Assembly: GCA_003542955.1 (NCBI GenBank)
Contig: DPJP01000354.1
Coordinates: forward strand, 1,729 to 10,749
DNA: 9,021 nt
Direction: 5' to 3'
DNA from: Armatimonadota bacterium
Lineage (GTDB): Bacteria > Armatimonadota > Zipacnadia > Zipacnadales > UBA11051
Numbering within the stretch: position 1 is the first letter of the stretch; each line of letters opens with the position of its first letter. A program made the translations under genes and the position numbers. Positions 1 through 6,132 of this stretch are shown one piece after another. The notes below the pieces were generated by a model. The model made no database searches, was not told the DNA's origin, and was given only the letters and a program-made list of their open reading frames with translations.

Positions 1-1
1 C

Positions 2-346
2 CGGCGCATAGAGAAACAGCTCGGGTACGAGTTGATCGTGCAGTTGATCTTCGGCAGAGACACCGCAGGGCAGGTTGCGGGCCTGGTCTCGGCCCTGGTT
101 CTTCAGGACTATGGGCGGGACAACGAGTTCGAGGCAGACCGGATAGGGCTCGACTATGCCCATGCGGCGGGCTACGATCCGACCGCCGCGCTGGCGGTGC
201 TGAGCAAGTTCTCGGAACTGCAGGGCAAGGACCCAAGCGATCTAGAGCTGCTCTTCATGACACATCCGGGGAACACAGACCGCTCGGATGCTGTCAAAGC
301 ACACCTGTCGCAGAACAACTGGCGCGGCAGGCACTACTCACCTTAG
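2..346 (+). CDS. M48-family zinc metalloprotease, C-terminal fragment (5' end outside window)
   Basis: The reading frame is open from base 2, so 114 C-terminal residues are visible and the true start lies upstream. The segment NEFEADRIGLDYAHAAGYDP (codons at about 125-184) matches the M48 block in which the Glu of the E-x-E-A-D stretch is the third zinc ligand. The later THPG...R stretch corresponds to the usual THPP-type motif near the end of the catalytic domain. The HEXXH helix is not visible; the RRIEKQLGYE start resembles the region shortly after HEXXH in this family, so it probably lies just upstream of the window. Family knowledge: M48 proteins (HtpX, BepA, LoiP types) are usually membrane-bound or periplasmic and act in envelope protein quality control. 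No TPR repeats follow, so this is a short M48 protein and not a BepA-like one. The next gene starts 32 bases later, which suggests an operon. The family call is firm; the subfamily is unresolved. Confidence 0.88.
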   Translation, partial: RRIEKQLGYELIVQLIFGRDTAGQVAGLVSALVLQDYGRDNEFEADRIGLDYAHAAGYDPTAALAVLSKFSELQGKDPSDLELLFMTHPGNTDRSDAVKAHLSQNNWRGRHYSP

Positions 347-355
347 GCGACCTCC

Positions 356-369
356 CGCCGAAACCGGCG
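356..369 (+). other. Small stem-loop between the peptidase and glycosyltransferase-like genes
   Basis: CGCCG (356-360) pairs with CGGCG (365-369) around an AAAC loop. It lies 9 bases after the peptidase stop and 9 bases before the next ATG at 379. There is no T-run, so it is not a classical intrinsic terminator. A five-base-pair GC stem is easily produced by chance in DNA of this composition, so a role in translation initiation or mRNA processing is only a possibility. Confidence 0.3.
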
Positions 370-378
370 CGGTACAGC

Positions 379-1644
379 ATGGCAACACAGCTTGAGATAC
401 TCCACATACTCAGAGCCGCTCAGCGCCCAGTCCGGGACCAGGCGTTGGCGCTGATCGCGCACCTGCCCAGAAGCCGCTTCACCAGCAGGGTCGCCGGCGA
501 GTTGGACGCGCTCACGCGGCGCCGACTCGAGATGACCGGTACCGGCTGGGTGCAGATGCCGCTGCCCGTGACCGCTGGGCTCGGAGGGCAGTTGGCGGCG
601 GTGCGGCGGATGGAGCGTCTGCTGGCCACCACGCGCCCGCAGGTCGTGCACGCCTACGGCTTCCAGGCCTCGTTCACCGCACTTTCGGCCAGGCGCCGTC
701 TCCCGGAGCCCCCGGCGGTCATCTGCAGCCCCTTCGGGCCGCCCGGCCTGCCACGGGGTTCGACCATCCTCCGCTCGCTTGTGGCCATGGCCGCCGGGTG
801 GGTACTCCGCTCCGCCGATGCGGTGACCGTCCAGTCTGACTTCGAGGCGGAGACACTCCTGCCGCTGGCGGGGACTGCCCCACCGGAACTGGTCCATGTC
901 CCCGAGGGCGTGGTGGTCGAGACCCTGCGCGAGGATTTCGAGGCCGGGGCCAAGCGCCGCCTTGTCGGCCTCGACCCGGCCGCGGCGATTATCGGCGTGA
1001 TGGCGCCACCGGACGGCGCCGGTATGGGGCCGGTGCTGCAGGCGGCACGCCTTGTGTGCGACATGCGACCGAATGTCGAGTTCGTGTCGCTTGGCCAGGG
1101 CGGCAAGACACCCCACTTCGCGCGCATTGCGCATGAGCTGGGTCTCTCCGGCTCAGTGGTGTTCCTGGGCGACCGCGCCGACCTCAACGAGATCATCGCA
1201 TCCCTGAACATACTGCTGGTGCCTCAGTACTTCCCAGGGGTGACGAGCGCGGTCGTGCACGCACTGACCGCCGGCCTGCCGGTCGTCGTCAGCGACTCGG
1301 CCGACCTGCCCGACCTGGTCCGCGGCGTGCGCCAGAAGCGAGTGGTGCCCGCCGGGGACGTCGCCGCGCTCCACGACGCGCTCTCCGCTTTCATAGACAT
1401 CGTCCCCAGGCGCCCCGAGGAAGACCTCTTTGATTCGGAACTGGGCTTCAGCTACCGGGAGTTGCTGATTCCAGAGACTGCCGTTGACCTGGACACCCTC
1501 GGGCTCGATGCCGTCTCGAGCGCGGAGATGTCACAGGAGCAGAAGGCCGTTCAGCGCGTCATCGACCGTTACAGCATGAGCCGGGTGGCGACTCGCTTCG
1601 CCGATCTGTACGCGCAGACGGCGGCCGCGGTCGGCCGGAGTTGA
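379..1644 (+). CDS. GT4-like (GT-B fold) glycosyltransferase with substituted catalytic motifs
   Basis: A 421-residue protein. The N-terminus (EILHILRAAQRPVRDQALAL) aligns with the GT4 opening strand, but the usual glycine-rich loop is replaced by QRPVRDQ. Residues about 85-155 (PQVVHAYGFQASF, ADAVTVQSDFEAETL) are a typical acceptor-domain end. Residues about 203-315 form the donor-binding Rossmann half: IIGVMAPPDG, ELGLSGSVVFLGDRADLNEI, AGLPVVVSD. Two hallmarks are missing. The E-x7-E pair is Pro286 and His294, and the conserved Arg/Lys that hold the donor phosphates after the first C-domain strand are not present in VMAPPDGAGMGPV. Residues about 345-390 form an acidic insertion before the final helix. 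No signal peptide or membrane segment is seen, so it should be cytoplasmic. The start at 379 fits the family N-terminus, although no good Shine-Dalgarno precedes it; coupling to the upstream gene is likely. It could be a divergent active enzyme or a non-catalytic homologue. The fold is confident; activity and substrate are unknown. Confidence 0.82.
   Translation: MATQLEILHILRAAQRPVRDQALALIAHLPRSRFTSRVAGELDALTRRRLEMTGTGWVQMPLPVTAGLGGQLAAVRRMERLLATTRPQVVHAYGFQASFTALSARRRLPEPPAVICSPFGPPGLPRGSTILRSLVAMAAGWVLRSADAVTVQSDFEAETLLPLAGTAPPELVHVPEGVVVETLREDFEAGAKRRLVGLDPAAAIIGVMAPPDGAGMGPVLQAARLVCDMRPNVEFVSLGQGGKTPHFARIAHELGLSGSVVFLGDRADLNEIIASLNILLVPQYFPGVTSAVVHALTAGLPVVVSDSADLPDLVRGVRQKRVVPAGDVAALHDALSAFIDIVPRRPEEDLFDSELGFSYRELLIPETAVDLDTLGLDAVSSAEMSQEQKAVQRVIDRYSMSRVATRFADLYAQTAAAVGRS
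1637..1640 (+). promoter_or_regulatory. Ribosome binding site that decides the kinase start (GGAG before ATG 1650)
   Basis: GGAG sits 9 bases before the ATG at 1650, a normal spacing. The in-frame TTG at 1641, which would overlap the preceding stop codon, directly abuts the GGAG and has no usable site. The start at 1650 also gives MDCFLGVDVGTT, the usual short lead-in of FGGY kinases. Confidence 0.65.
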
Positions 1645-1649
1645 CCTCC

Positions 1650-3149
1650 ATGGACTGCTTCCTCGGTGTGGATGTGGGCACCACCGCCGTCAAGGCGCTT
1701 GTAGTCGACTTGCAGGGCAATGTGCATGCGGAGGCGTCTGTCGAGTATGCTTACTCACAGCCGCGCCCCGGTTGGGTCGAGCAGAATGCCGCCGACTGGT
1801 GGGACTGCCTGGTTGATGTCATACTCCGCGCCACTGACGGCCTGGCCGCCCCGCCCCGTGCGCTCTCACTCTCCACGCAGGGCGACACCATGGTGCCCGT
1901 CGACGCGGACGGGGCGCCGATTGCCCCTGCGCGCGTGTGGATGGACAGGCGCGGCGCGCAGCAGGTGGCACGTCTGCACGAGCGCATCTGCCCGGATCGG
2001 TGGACGAACATCACCGGGTCGGCGCTTGCCGAATATGCCGGGGCCGTGACGTTGGCCTGGTGGGCGGACGAAATGCCCGACATCTTCGCATCCGCGCACC
2101 GCTTCTGCATGGTCGAGGATTACCTGGTCGGGCGGCTCTGCGGCTCCTACGTCATCGATGCCCCCAATGCGTCCAGGAGCCTGCTCTTTGACCTGCACTC
2201 GCGCGACTGGTCCGACGAACTGCTCGCCGCGGTGGGCGTCGGTCGCGACCGGCTGGCCGCTGTCGCGGAGTCGGGCGTACCTGCGGGCACATTGCGCCCG
2301 GAGATCGCCGAACTGCTGCACCTGCCGCCTGAGACGCTCGTGGTCGTCGGGGCTCACGACCAGACCGCGGGAGGCGTCGGCTGCGGCGCAGTGGCCCCCG
2401 GAACCGTCATGCTGGCAACCGGAACGGCCTGGGTGCTACTCGGAGCGGCCGCGACGCCGCACGTGGGCGGGCCACTGCAGACCTACTGCCATGCGATGCC
2501 CGGGAAGGTGGCGGTGCTTGCCGCCTTCGCGGGCGGCGCCATCCTCCGCTGGGCCCGTGAGACCTGGTGCCGCGAGCCCGGCGGCGGCCTCCCTGACTAT
2601 GATCGGCTCACGCAAGAGGCCATGGCAGCGGAGAGTGACGGGCGGGGTGAACTGGTGCTTCTCCCCCATTTCTACGGCTCAGGGCCTCCCTGGGGGCGAC
2701 GGCATGCCTTCGGCGCGCTCGCCGGACTACGGCTGCAGCACAGTCGCGGAGACATCATCCTGAGCCTGCTCCGCGGTGTTGCCGCGCAGACGGCGGCGGC
2801 GCTGGAGACGATGACGCAAGCGGGATACGAGGTTGAGGCGCTGAGGATGATCGGGGGCGGCGCCCGCAGTGCCTACTGGGCACAGCTTGTGGCCGATGCT
2901 TCCGGGCACCCCGTGAGCGTGCCCGCAGTGACGGAGGCTGCGGCGTTGGGCGCGGCAATGCTCGCGGCGATCGGCGCCGGCGCGCTGGCGGACGTGCATG
3001 CAGGCGGCGAACTCATCGGGATTCGCCATCATGTTGAGCCCCGGCCGGGCGCCTGCTCCCTTGCCCCCGCCGGCATGGGCGAGTATGTCGAGGCTCTGGA
3101 CGCAACCTGGCGAGCGCTTGCCGTTTACCACGCGAGCCGTGGAATGTAG
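1650..3149 (+). CDS. FGGY-family carbohydrate kinase (xylulokinase-like, substrate unassigned)
   Basis: Predicted to transfer phosphate from ATP to a sugar or polyol in the cytoplasm. The 499-residue length is usual for FGGY kinases. FGGY_N covers about residues 3-245: phosphate-binding FLGVDVGTTAVKALVVD (4-20), the SLSTQGD segment (73-79), and the WMDRR substrate-loop motif (97-101). The expected catalytic base is Asp237 in VGAHDQTAGGVG. FGGY_C covers about residues 250-490: ATGTAWVL (256-263), LLPHFYGSGPPWGRRHAFGALAGL-type segment (337-360), and the nucleotide-binding IGGGARSAYWAQLVAD segment (401-416), followed by EAAALGAAMLA (429-439). All landmarks are present, so the enzyme looks active. 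The GAHDQ form of the catalytic motif differs from the GGGDN form common in XylB and from GDQQ in glycerol kinase, so no substrate is named. It follows the glycosyltransferase-like gene after 5 bases, indicating translational coupling. Alternatives are xylulo-, ribulo-, fuculo- or erythritol-type kinases. Confidence 0.93.
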   Translation: MDCFLGVDVGTTAVKALVVDLQGNVHAEASVEYAYSQPRPGWVEQNAADWWDCLVDVILRATDGLAAPPRALSLSTQGDTMVPVDADGAPIAPARVWMDRRGAQQVARLHERICPDRWTNITGSALAEYAGAVTLAWWADEMPDIFASAHRFCMVEDYLVGRLCGSYVIDAPNASRSLLFDLHSRDWSDELLAAVGVGRDRLAAVAESGVPAGTLRPEIAELLHLPPETLVVVGAHDQTAGGVGCGAVAPGTVMLATGTAWVLLGAAATPHVGGPLQTYCHAMPGKVAVLAAFAGGAILRWARETWCREPGGGLPDYDRLTQEAMAAESDGRGELVLLPHFYGSGPPWGRRHAFGALAGLRLQHSRGDIILSLLRGVAAQTAAALETMTQAGYEVEALRMIGGGARSAYWAQLVADASGHPVSVPAVTEAAALGAAMLAAIGAGALADVHAGGELIGIRHHVEPRPGACSLAPAGMGEYVEALDATWRALAVYHASRGM

Positions 3150-3171
3150 TCCGACGCATCAACCGGCGGAC
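3149..3171 (+). other. Weak stem-loop starting at the kinase stop codon
   Basis: GTCCG (3149-3153) pairs with CGGAC (3167-3171). Two further inner pairs (3155-3156 with 3164-3165) follow an A-G mismatch and leave a 7-base loop. It begins at the last base of the kinase stop codon and lies upstream of the next promoter. There is no T-run. It is compatible with an mRNA 3'-end hairpin but too weak to be called a terminator. Confidence 0.3.
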
Positions 3172-3184
3172 ACCGTGACGGCGC

Positions 3185-3214
3185 GCGACACGCAGACGCG
3201 ATATCGGCTATAAT
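3185..3214 (+). promoter_or_regulatory. Sigma-70-type promoter candidate for the DUF1638-hydantoinase gene
   Basis: A perfect TATAAT -10 box lies at 3209-3214, notable in such GC-rich DNA. An 18-base spacer separates it from GCGACA (3185-3190), which matches four of six positions of the TTGACA -35 consensus. Transcription would begin near 3221, giving a leader of about 70 bases before the ATG at 3290. The position, in the largest gap between the genes of the window, supports a new transcription unit here that probably also carries mutS. Confidence 0.6.
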
Positions 3215-3230
3215 GGAGCGATCCACCGCA

Positions 3231-3254
3231 GCGCACGTGCCACTCAGCGTGCGC
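3231..3254 (+). promoter_or_regulatory. Inverted repeat in the leader of the DUF1638-hydantoinase gene
   Basis: GCGCACG (3231-3237) is the exact reverse complement of CGTGCGC (3248-3254), with a 10-base loop. It lies between the predicted transcription start and the ribosome binding site. It could be a protein-binding site just downstream of the promoter or an RNA stem-loop in the leader. No known riboswitch, including a cobalamin one, can be recognised in a leader this short. Confidence 0.35.
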
Positions 3255-3276
3255 GCAGTCTTGTATGAGCATGCCT

Positions 3277-3282
3277 GGAGAG
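3277..3282 (+). promoter_or_regulatory. Strong ribosome binding site (GGAGAG) for the gene at 3290
   Basis: GGAGAG lies 7 bases before the ATG at 3290. ATGs at 3265 and 3271 are out of frame. This fixes the start and agrees with the family N-terminus (MRLKVVACGVFEPEL). Confidence 0.75.
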
Positions 3283-3289
3283 TACACGT

Positions 3290-6088
3290 ATGCGCCTGAA
3301 GGTTGTTGCCTGTGGCGTCTTTGAGCCAGAACTCCGCCGACTGGCGGCCGAATCGGTCAACGATGTAGACGTACACCTGCTCGATGCAGGGCTGCACGAG
3401 AACCCCGACGAACTGCGCACCCGCCTGCAGGAGGCCATCGACGAGGCCGACGACAAGGGCTATGACGCCGTCGTCGCCGGGTACGGACTATGTGGCCGGG
3501 GCACAGGCGGCATCGTGGCCCGCCGCCTGCCGGTTGTGCTGCTGAGAGTACATGACTGCGTGACACTCTTCCTGGGCTCGCGCGAGGCGTACATGCAGCA
3601 GTTCCGACGACACCCCGGCACTTTCTACATCACCCCCGGCTGGTACGAGAAGAAGATCGCAAGCCCCGGCAGCCGTCCGCGACGACTCGACGCAGCCGAG
3701 GCCTCCGCCGACCCCAGGTTCCTCCACTGGGCCCGCCAGTTCGGTGATGACGGCGCACACTACCTGCTGAGCTTCTACGATAGCTGGAAGCGCAACTACA
3801 CGCGTGCCGCCTACGTCGACACGGTCGCCGGTACGTCCGATGACTACGAACGCTATGCCCGTGACATGGCCGAGGCTTTCGGTTGGGAATACGAACGCCT
3901 GGAGGGTGACACATCGATTCTGCGCCGCGCGCTGGATGGTGAGTGGGATTCCGAGGACATGCTTGTCCTCCAACCCACGCAGCGCTCGGCTGTCAGCACC
4001 GACGGGCGGCTGCTGGTGGCGGTCGACGCGTCCACGAAGCTCGCCGATCACCCGCCCGAGGATGACGGCCTCACATCGCTTGTAGTCGAGCCTGATGAGA
4101 TCACCGCGATCGGCATCGACGCCGGCGGCACCTACACGGACTGCGTAGTGTACGATTTCGCACAGAAGCGCCTCCTGGCCAAGGCGAAGGCGCTCACCAC
4201 CCGGCACGACCTCATGATTGGCATCGAGGCGGCCCTTGACGCGCTGCCTGAGCTTTCCACGGAGCGGATCGGCATGGTTGCCCTCTCGACCACGCTCGCC
4301 ACGAACTCGGTGGTCGAGGACCGCGGGGGGCGCCCGGGCGTGATCCTCATGGCGCCCTTCGATCCGGAGCCGGGAGCGATCCGCTGGCCGCTGGTGCGCA
4401 GGGTCACGGGCGCGATGTCAATCAGCGGCGAGGAGACCATGCCCCTCGACCTGCAGCAGGTCGAGGCAGTTGTCAGAGAACTGCTTGCCGAGGGCGTCGA
4501 CGCCTTTGTCGTCAGCGGCTACGGAGCGGTCCGCAACCCCGCGCACGAGAACGCCGTCCGCGCGGTCATCGAGCGCCACAGCAGCCTGCCGGTCATCTGC
4601 GGGCATCACCTCTCCACGCAGCTTGACTACGTCACACGCGCAAACACCGCCATCCTCAACGGCCGGCTTCTGAGTGTGATCGAGCAGCTACTCAGTGCCG
4701 TCAGGGCCGCCCTGGCCAAGCGCGGTATCAACGCGCCACTGATGATCGTGAAGGGTGACGGCTCGCTCATCAATGAGTCCGTGGCCAGGCAGCGGCCGGT
4801 CGAGACGGTGCTCTCCGGGCCTGCCGCAAGCGTGGTCGGCGCACGCTTCCTGACACGGCTGACTGACGGCCTGGTGCTCGACATGGGTGGCACGACGACG
4901 GATGCGGCGGAGATCATCGGCGGACTGCCACAGGTTCATCCGCGCGGCGCGACGGTGGGCGGTTGGCGAACCTGCGTCGAGGCCGCCGACATCGTGACGG
5001 TCGGTCTGGGCGGCGACAGCTACGAGAGCTTCAACAGCGAGCGCCGGCTCACCGTCGGCCCCAGGCGCGCGGTGCCGCTGTGCTACATCGCAGCCCACAG
5101 CGAACGCGCCGCGAGCCAGTTGATGGCCCTGCATGCAGACGCCATCATCGACCGTAGCAGTGGTGCGGGCCTGGACTTCTTCATGCTTCTCAGCCGCCCC
5201 GCCGACCAGTCGCGACTGCCGGACCGTGATCGACGCGTAATAGATGCGCTCGACGAAGGGCCACTCTCACGCGCCGCACTGGCCATGCGCCTGGGCTTGG
5301 CCTCCCCGACACTCGTGCGTGCCGACGCGCTCGAGGCGGCCGGGCATGTCATCCGCGGAGGGCTCACGCCGACGGATGTGCTCCACGTCAGGGGGCAGTT
5401 CCAGGCCTGGGACACAACCGCGGCGCGGCACGCGCTCCAGGTCTTTGCCGACCTCTACGGCGCTTCGCCCGATGACATGGCCGCGGCGATTGTCGACCAG
5501 GTTGTCCGTCGGCTGTGCCTGCAGGTACTCATCAGCGCCTACAAGCTCCCCCCCCATGACCCGTTCGAATGCGACTGCGCGCTGTGCCGCATTCTCGTGG
5601 ATAGCGGGTTGTCCGAAGGTAACGGGCATGCCGTCGAGGTCGATCTGCGGTATCTCAGGGACATCGTCGCCATCGGCGCGCCGGTGGGAGCCTTCTTCCC
5701 CGAGGTCGCGCGGCGGCTGCGGGGCAAGTTGACGATCCCGGAGCATGCGGAGGTCGCTAACGCTATCGGCGCCATCGCGTCTGAGGTCATCGTGAATGAG
5801 GCTGTCGTGGTACGTCCGGGCGAGATCGGCAACTTCATCGTGCACGGCCGCGGGGGGCGGACGGAGTACCCCGAACTCGAGGAGGCCATCTCAGCGGGGC
5901 GCGCGATGGCGGAGCGGCTCGCGACGCAACGGGCCCTGGCCGCCGGGGCAGGGAACCCGGCCGCGCGCACGGAAATCGACCGGAGAACCGTCCGTATCGC
6001 CGACGGCTCACTGCAGCTCGTCGAGGTGCGCATCAGTACAACGGCCGCCGGCAGACCCACGCTCACACCCGTGGCCCGCGCCGACTGA
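3290..6088 (+). CDS. DUF1638 domain fused to a hydantoinase/oxoprolinase-family ASKHA ATPase
   Basis: A 932-residue two-part protein. Residues 1 to about 225 look like DUF1638: VVACGV (5-10), AGYGLCGRGTGG (63-74), VHDCVTLFLGS (87-97), PGTFYITPGW (109-118). Cys8, Cys68, His88 and Cys90 sit in these blocks. After a linker (about 225-270) the hydantoinase/oxoprolinase-like part starts: phosphate-1 loop AIGIDAGGTYTD (273-284), LSTTLATNSVVE (332-343), VLSGPAASVVGAR (507-519), phosphate-2 loop LVLDMGGTTTD (528-538) and VGLGGDS (571-577). Residues about 645-700 resemble a winged-helix insert. Cys761, Cys763 and Cys766 form C-x-C-x2-C, followed by a C-terminal IPEHAEVANAIGAI segment (816-829). Family knowledge: HyuA/OplahA-type domains use ATP for lactam or hydantoin opening, and ASKHA relatives reactivate corrinoid proteins; DUF1638 has no firmly assigned function. 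No HyuB partner is adjacent, so a plain hydantoinase is not well supported. A new promoter lies upstream, and mutS follows 44 bases downstream. The domain calls are confident; the function is inferred only. Confidence 0.85.
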   Translation: MRLKVVACGVFEPELRRLAAESVNDVDVHLLDAGLHENPDELRTRLQEAIDEADDKGYDAVVAGYGLCGRGTGGIVARRLPVVLLRVHDCVTLFLGSREAYMQQFRRHPGTFYITPGWYEKKIASPGSRPRRLDAAEASADPRFLHWARQFGDDGAHYLLSFYDSWKRNYTRAAYVDTVAGTSDDYERYARDMAEAFGWEYERLEGDTSILRRALDGEWDSEDMLVLQPTQRSAVSTDGRLLVAVDASTKLADHPPEDDGLTSLVVEPDEITAIGIDAGGTYTDCVVYDFAQKRLLAKAKALTTRHDLMIGIEAALDALPELSTERIGMVALSTTLATNSVVEDRGGRPGVILMAPFDPEPGAIRWPLVRRVTGAMSISGEETMPLDLQQVEAVVRELLAEGVDAFVVSGYGAVRNPAHENAVRAVIERHSSLPVICGHHLSTQLDYVTRANTAILNGRLLSVIEQLLSAVRAALAKRGINAPLMIVKGDGSLINESVARQRPVETVLSGPAASVVGARFLTRLTDGLVLDMGGTTTDAAEIIGGLPQVHPRGATVGGWRTCVEAADIVTVGLGGDSYESFNSERRLTVGPRRAVPLCYIAAHSERAASQLMALHADAIIDRSSGAGLDFFMLLSRPADQSRLPDRDRRVIDALDEGPLSRAALAMRLGLASPTLVRADALEAAGHVIRGGLTPTDVLHVRGQFQAWDTTAARHALQVFADLYGASPDDMAAAIVDQVVRRLCLQVLISAYKLPPHDPFECDCALCRILVDSGLSEGNGHAVEVDLRYLRDIVAIGAPVGAFFPEVARRLRGKLTIPEHAEVANAIGAIASEVIVNEAVVVRPGEIGNFIVHGRGGRTEYPELEEAISAGRAMAERLATQRALAAGAGNPAARTEIDRRTVRIADGSLQLVEVRISTTAAGRPTLTPVARAD

Positions 6089-6105
6089 CCACTTCGTCTG
6101 TCGGC
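6080..6105 (+). terminator. Hairpin straddling the stop codon before mutS (possible attenuator or 3' end)
   Basis: GCCGAC (6080-6085) pairs with GTCGGC (6100-6105). After one T-T mismatch, GAC (6087-6089) pairs with GTC (6096-6098), leaving the loop CACTTC. The stop codon TGA (6086-6088) lies inside the stem. No T-run follows, so it is not a canonical intrinsic terminator. It could reduce read-through into mutS, protect an upstream mRNA end, or be chance. Confidence 0.4.
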
Positions 6106-6118
6106 CGCATCCACCGTC

Positions 6119-6123
6119 AGGGA
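6119..6123 (+). promoter_or_regulatory. Ribosome binding site (AGGGA) for mutS
   Basis: AGGGA lies 9 bases before the ATG at 6133. The resulting N-terminus, LTPMYRQWAQAKRDYPD, is the usual MutS opening. Confidence 0.6.
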
Positions 6124-6132
6124 CATCACCCG

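Noticed and set aside
343..1134. Long antisense open frame (263 codons) opposite the glycosyltransferase-like gene
   Set aside because: Its translation is Arg/His/Gly-rich with no recognisable family, and it lies wholly within a gene with clear homology on the other strand. GC-rich codon bias produces such shadows.
1641..1643. TTG as an earlier kinase start overlapping the previous stop
   Set aside because: The GGAG site directly abuts it, whereas it is ideally spaced for the ATG at 1650, which also gives the family-typical N-terminus.
3215..3289. Cobalamin riboswitch in the leader of the DUF1638-hydantoinase gene
   Set aside because: The leader is only about 70 bases and lacks a recognisable B12-box; a cobalamin riboswitch needs roughly 200 bases.
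3488..4207. Antisense open frame (239 codons) opposite the DUF1638-hydantoinase gene
   Set aside because: No family motif can be seen and the opposite strand carries conserved domain motifs throughout. It is treated as a shadow.
5548..5555. Run of eight C bases as a possible frameshift or programmed slippage site
   Set aside because: The frame continues intact through it with recognisable C-terminal motifs, and no alternative frame extends far.
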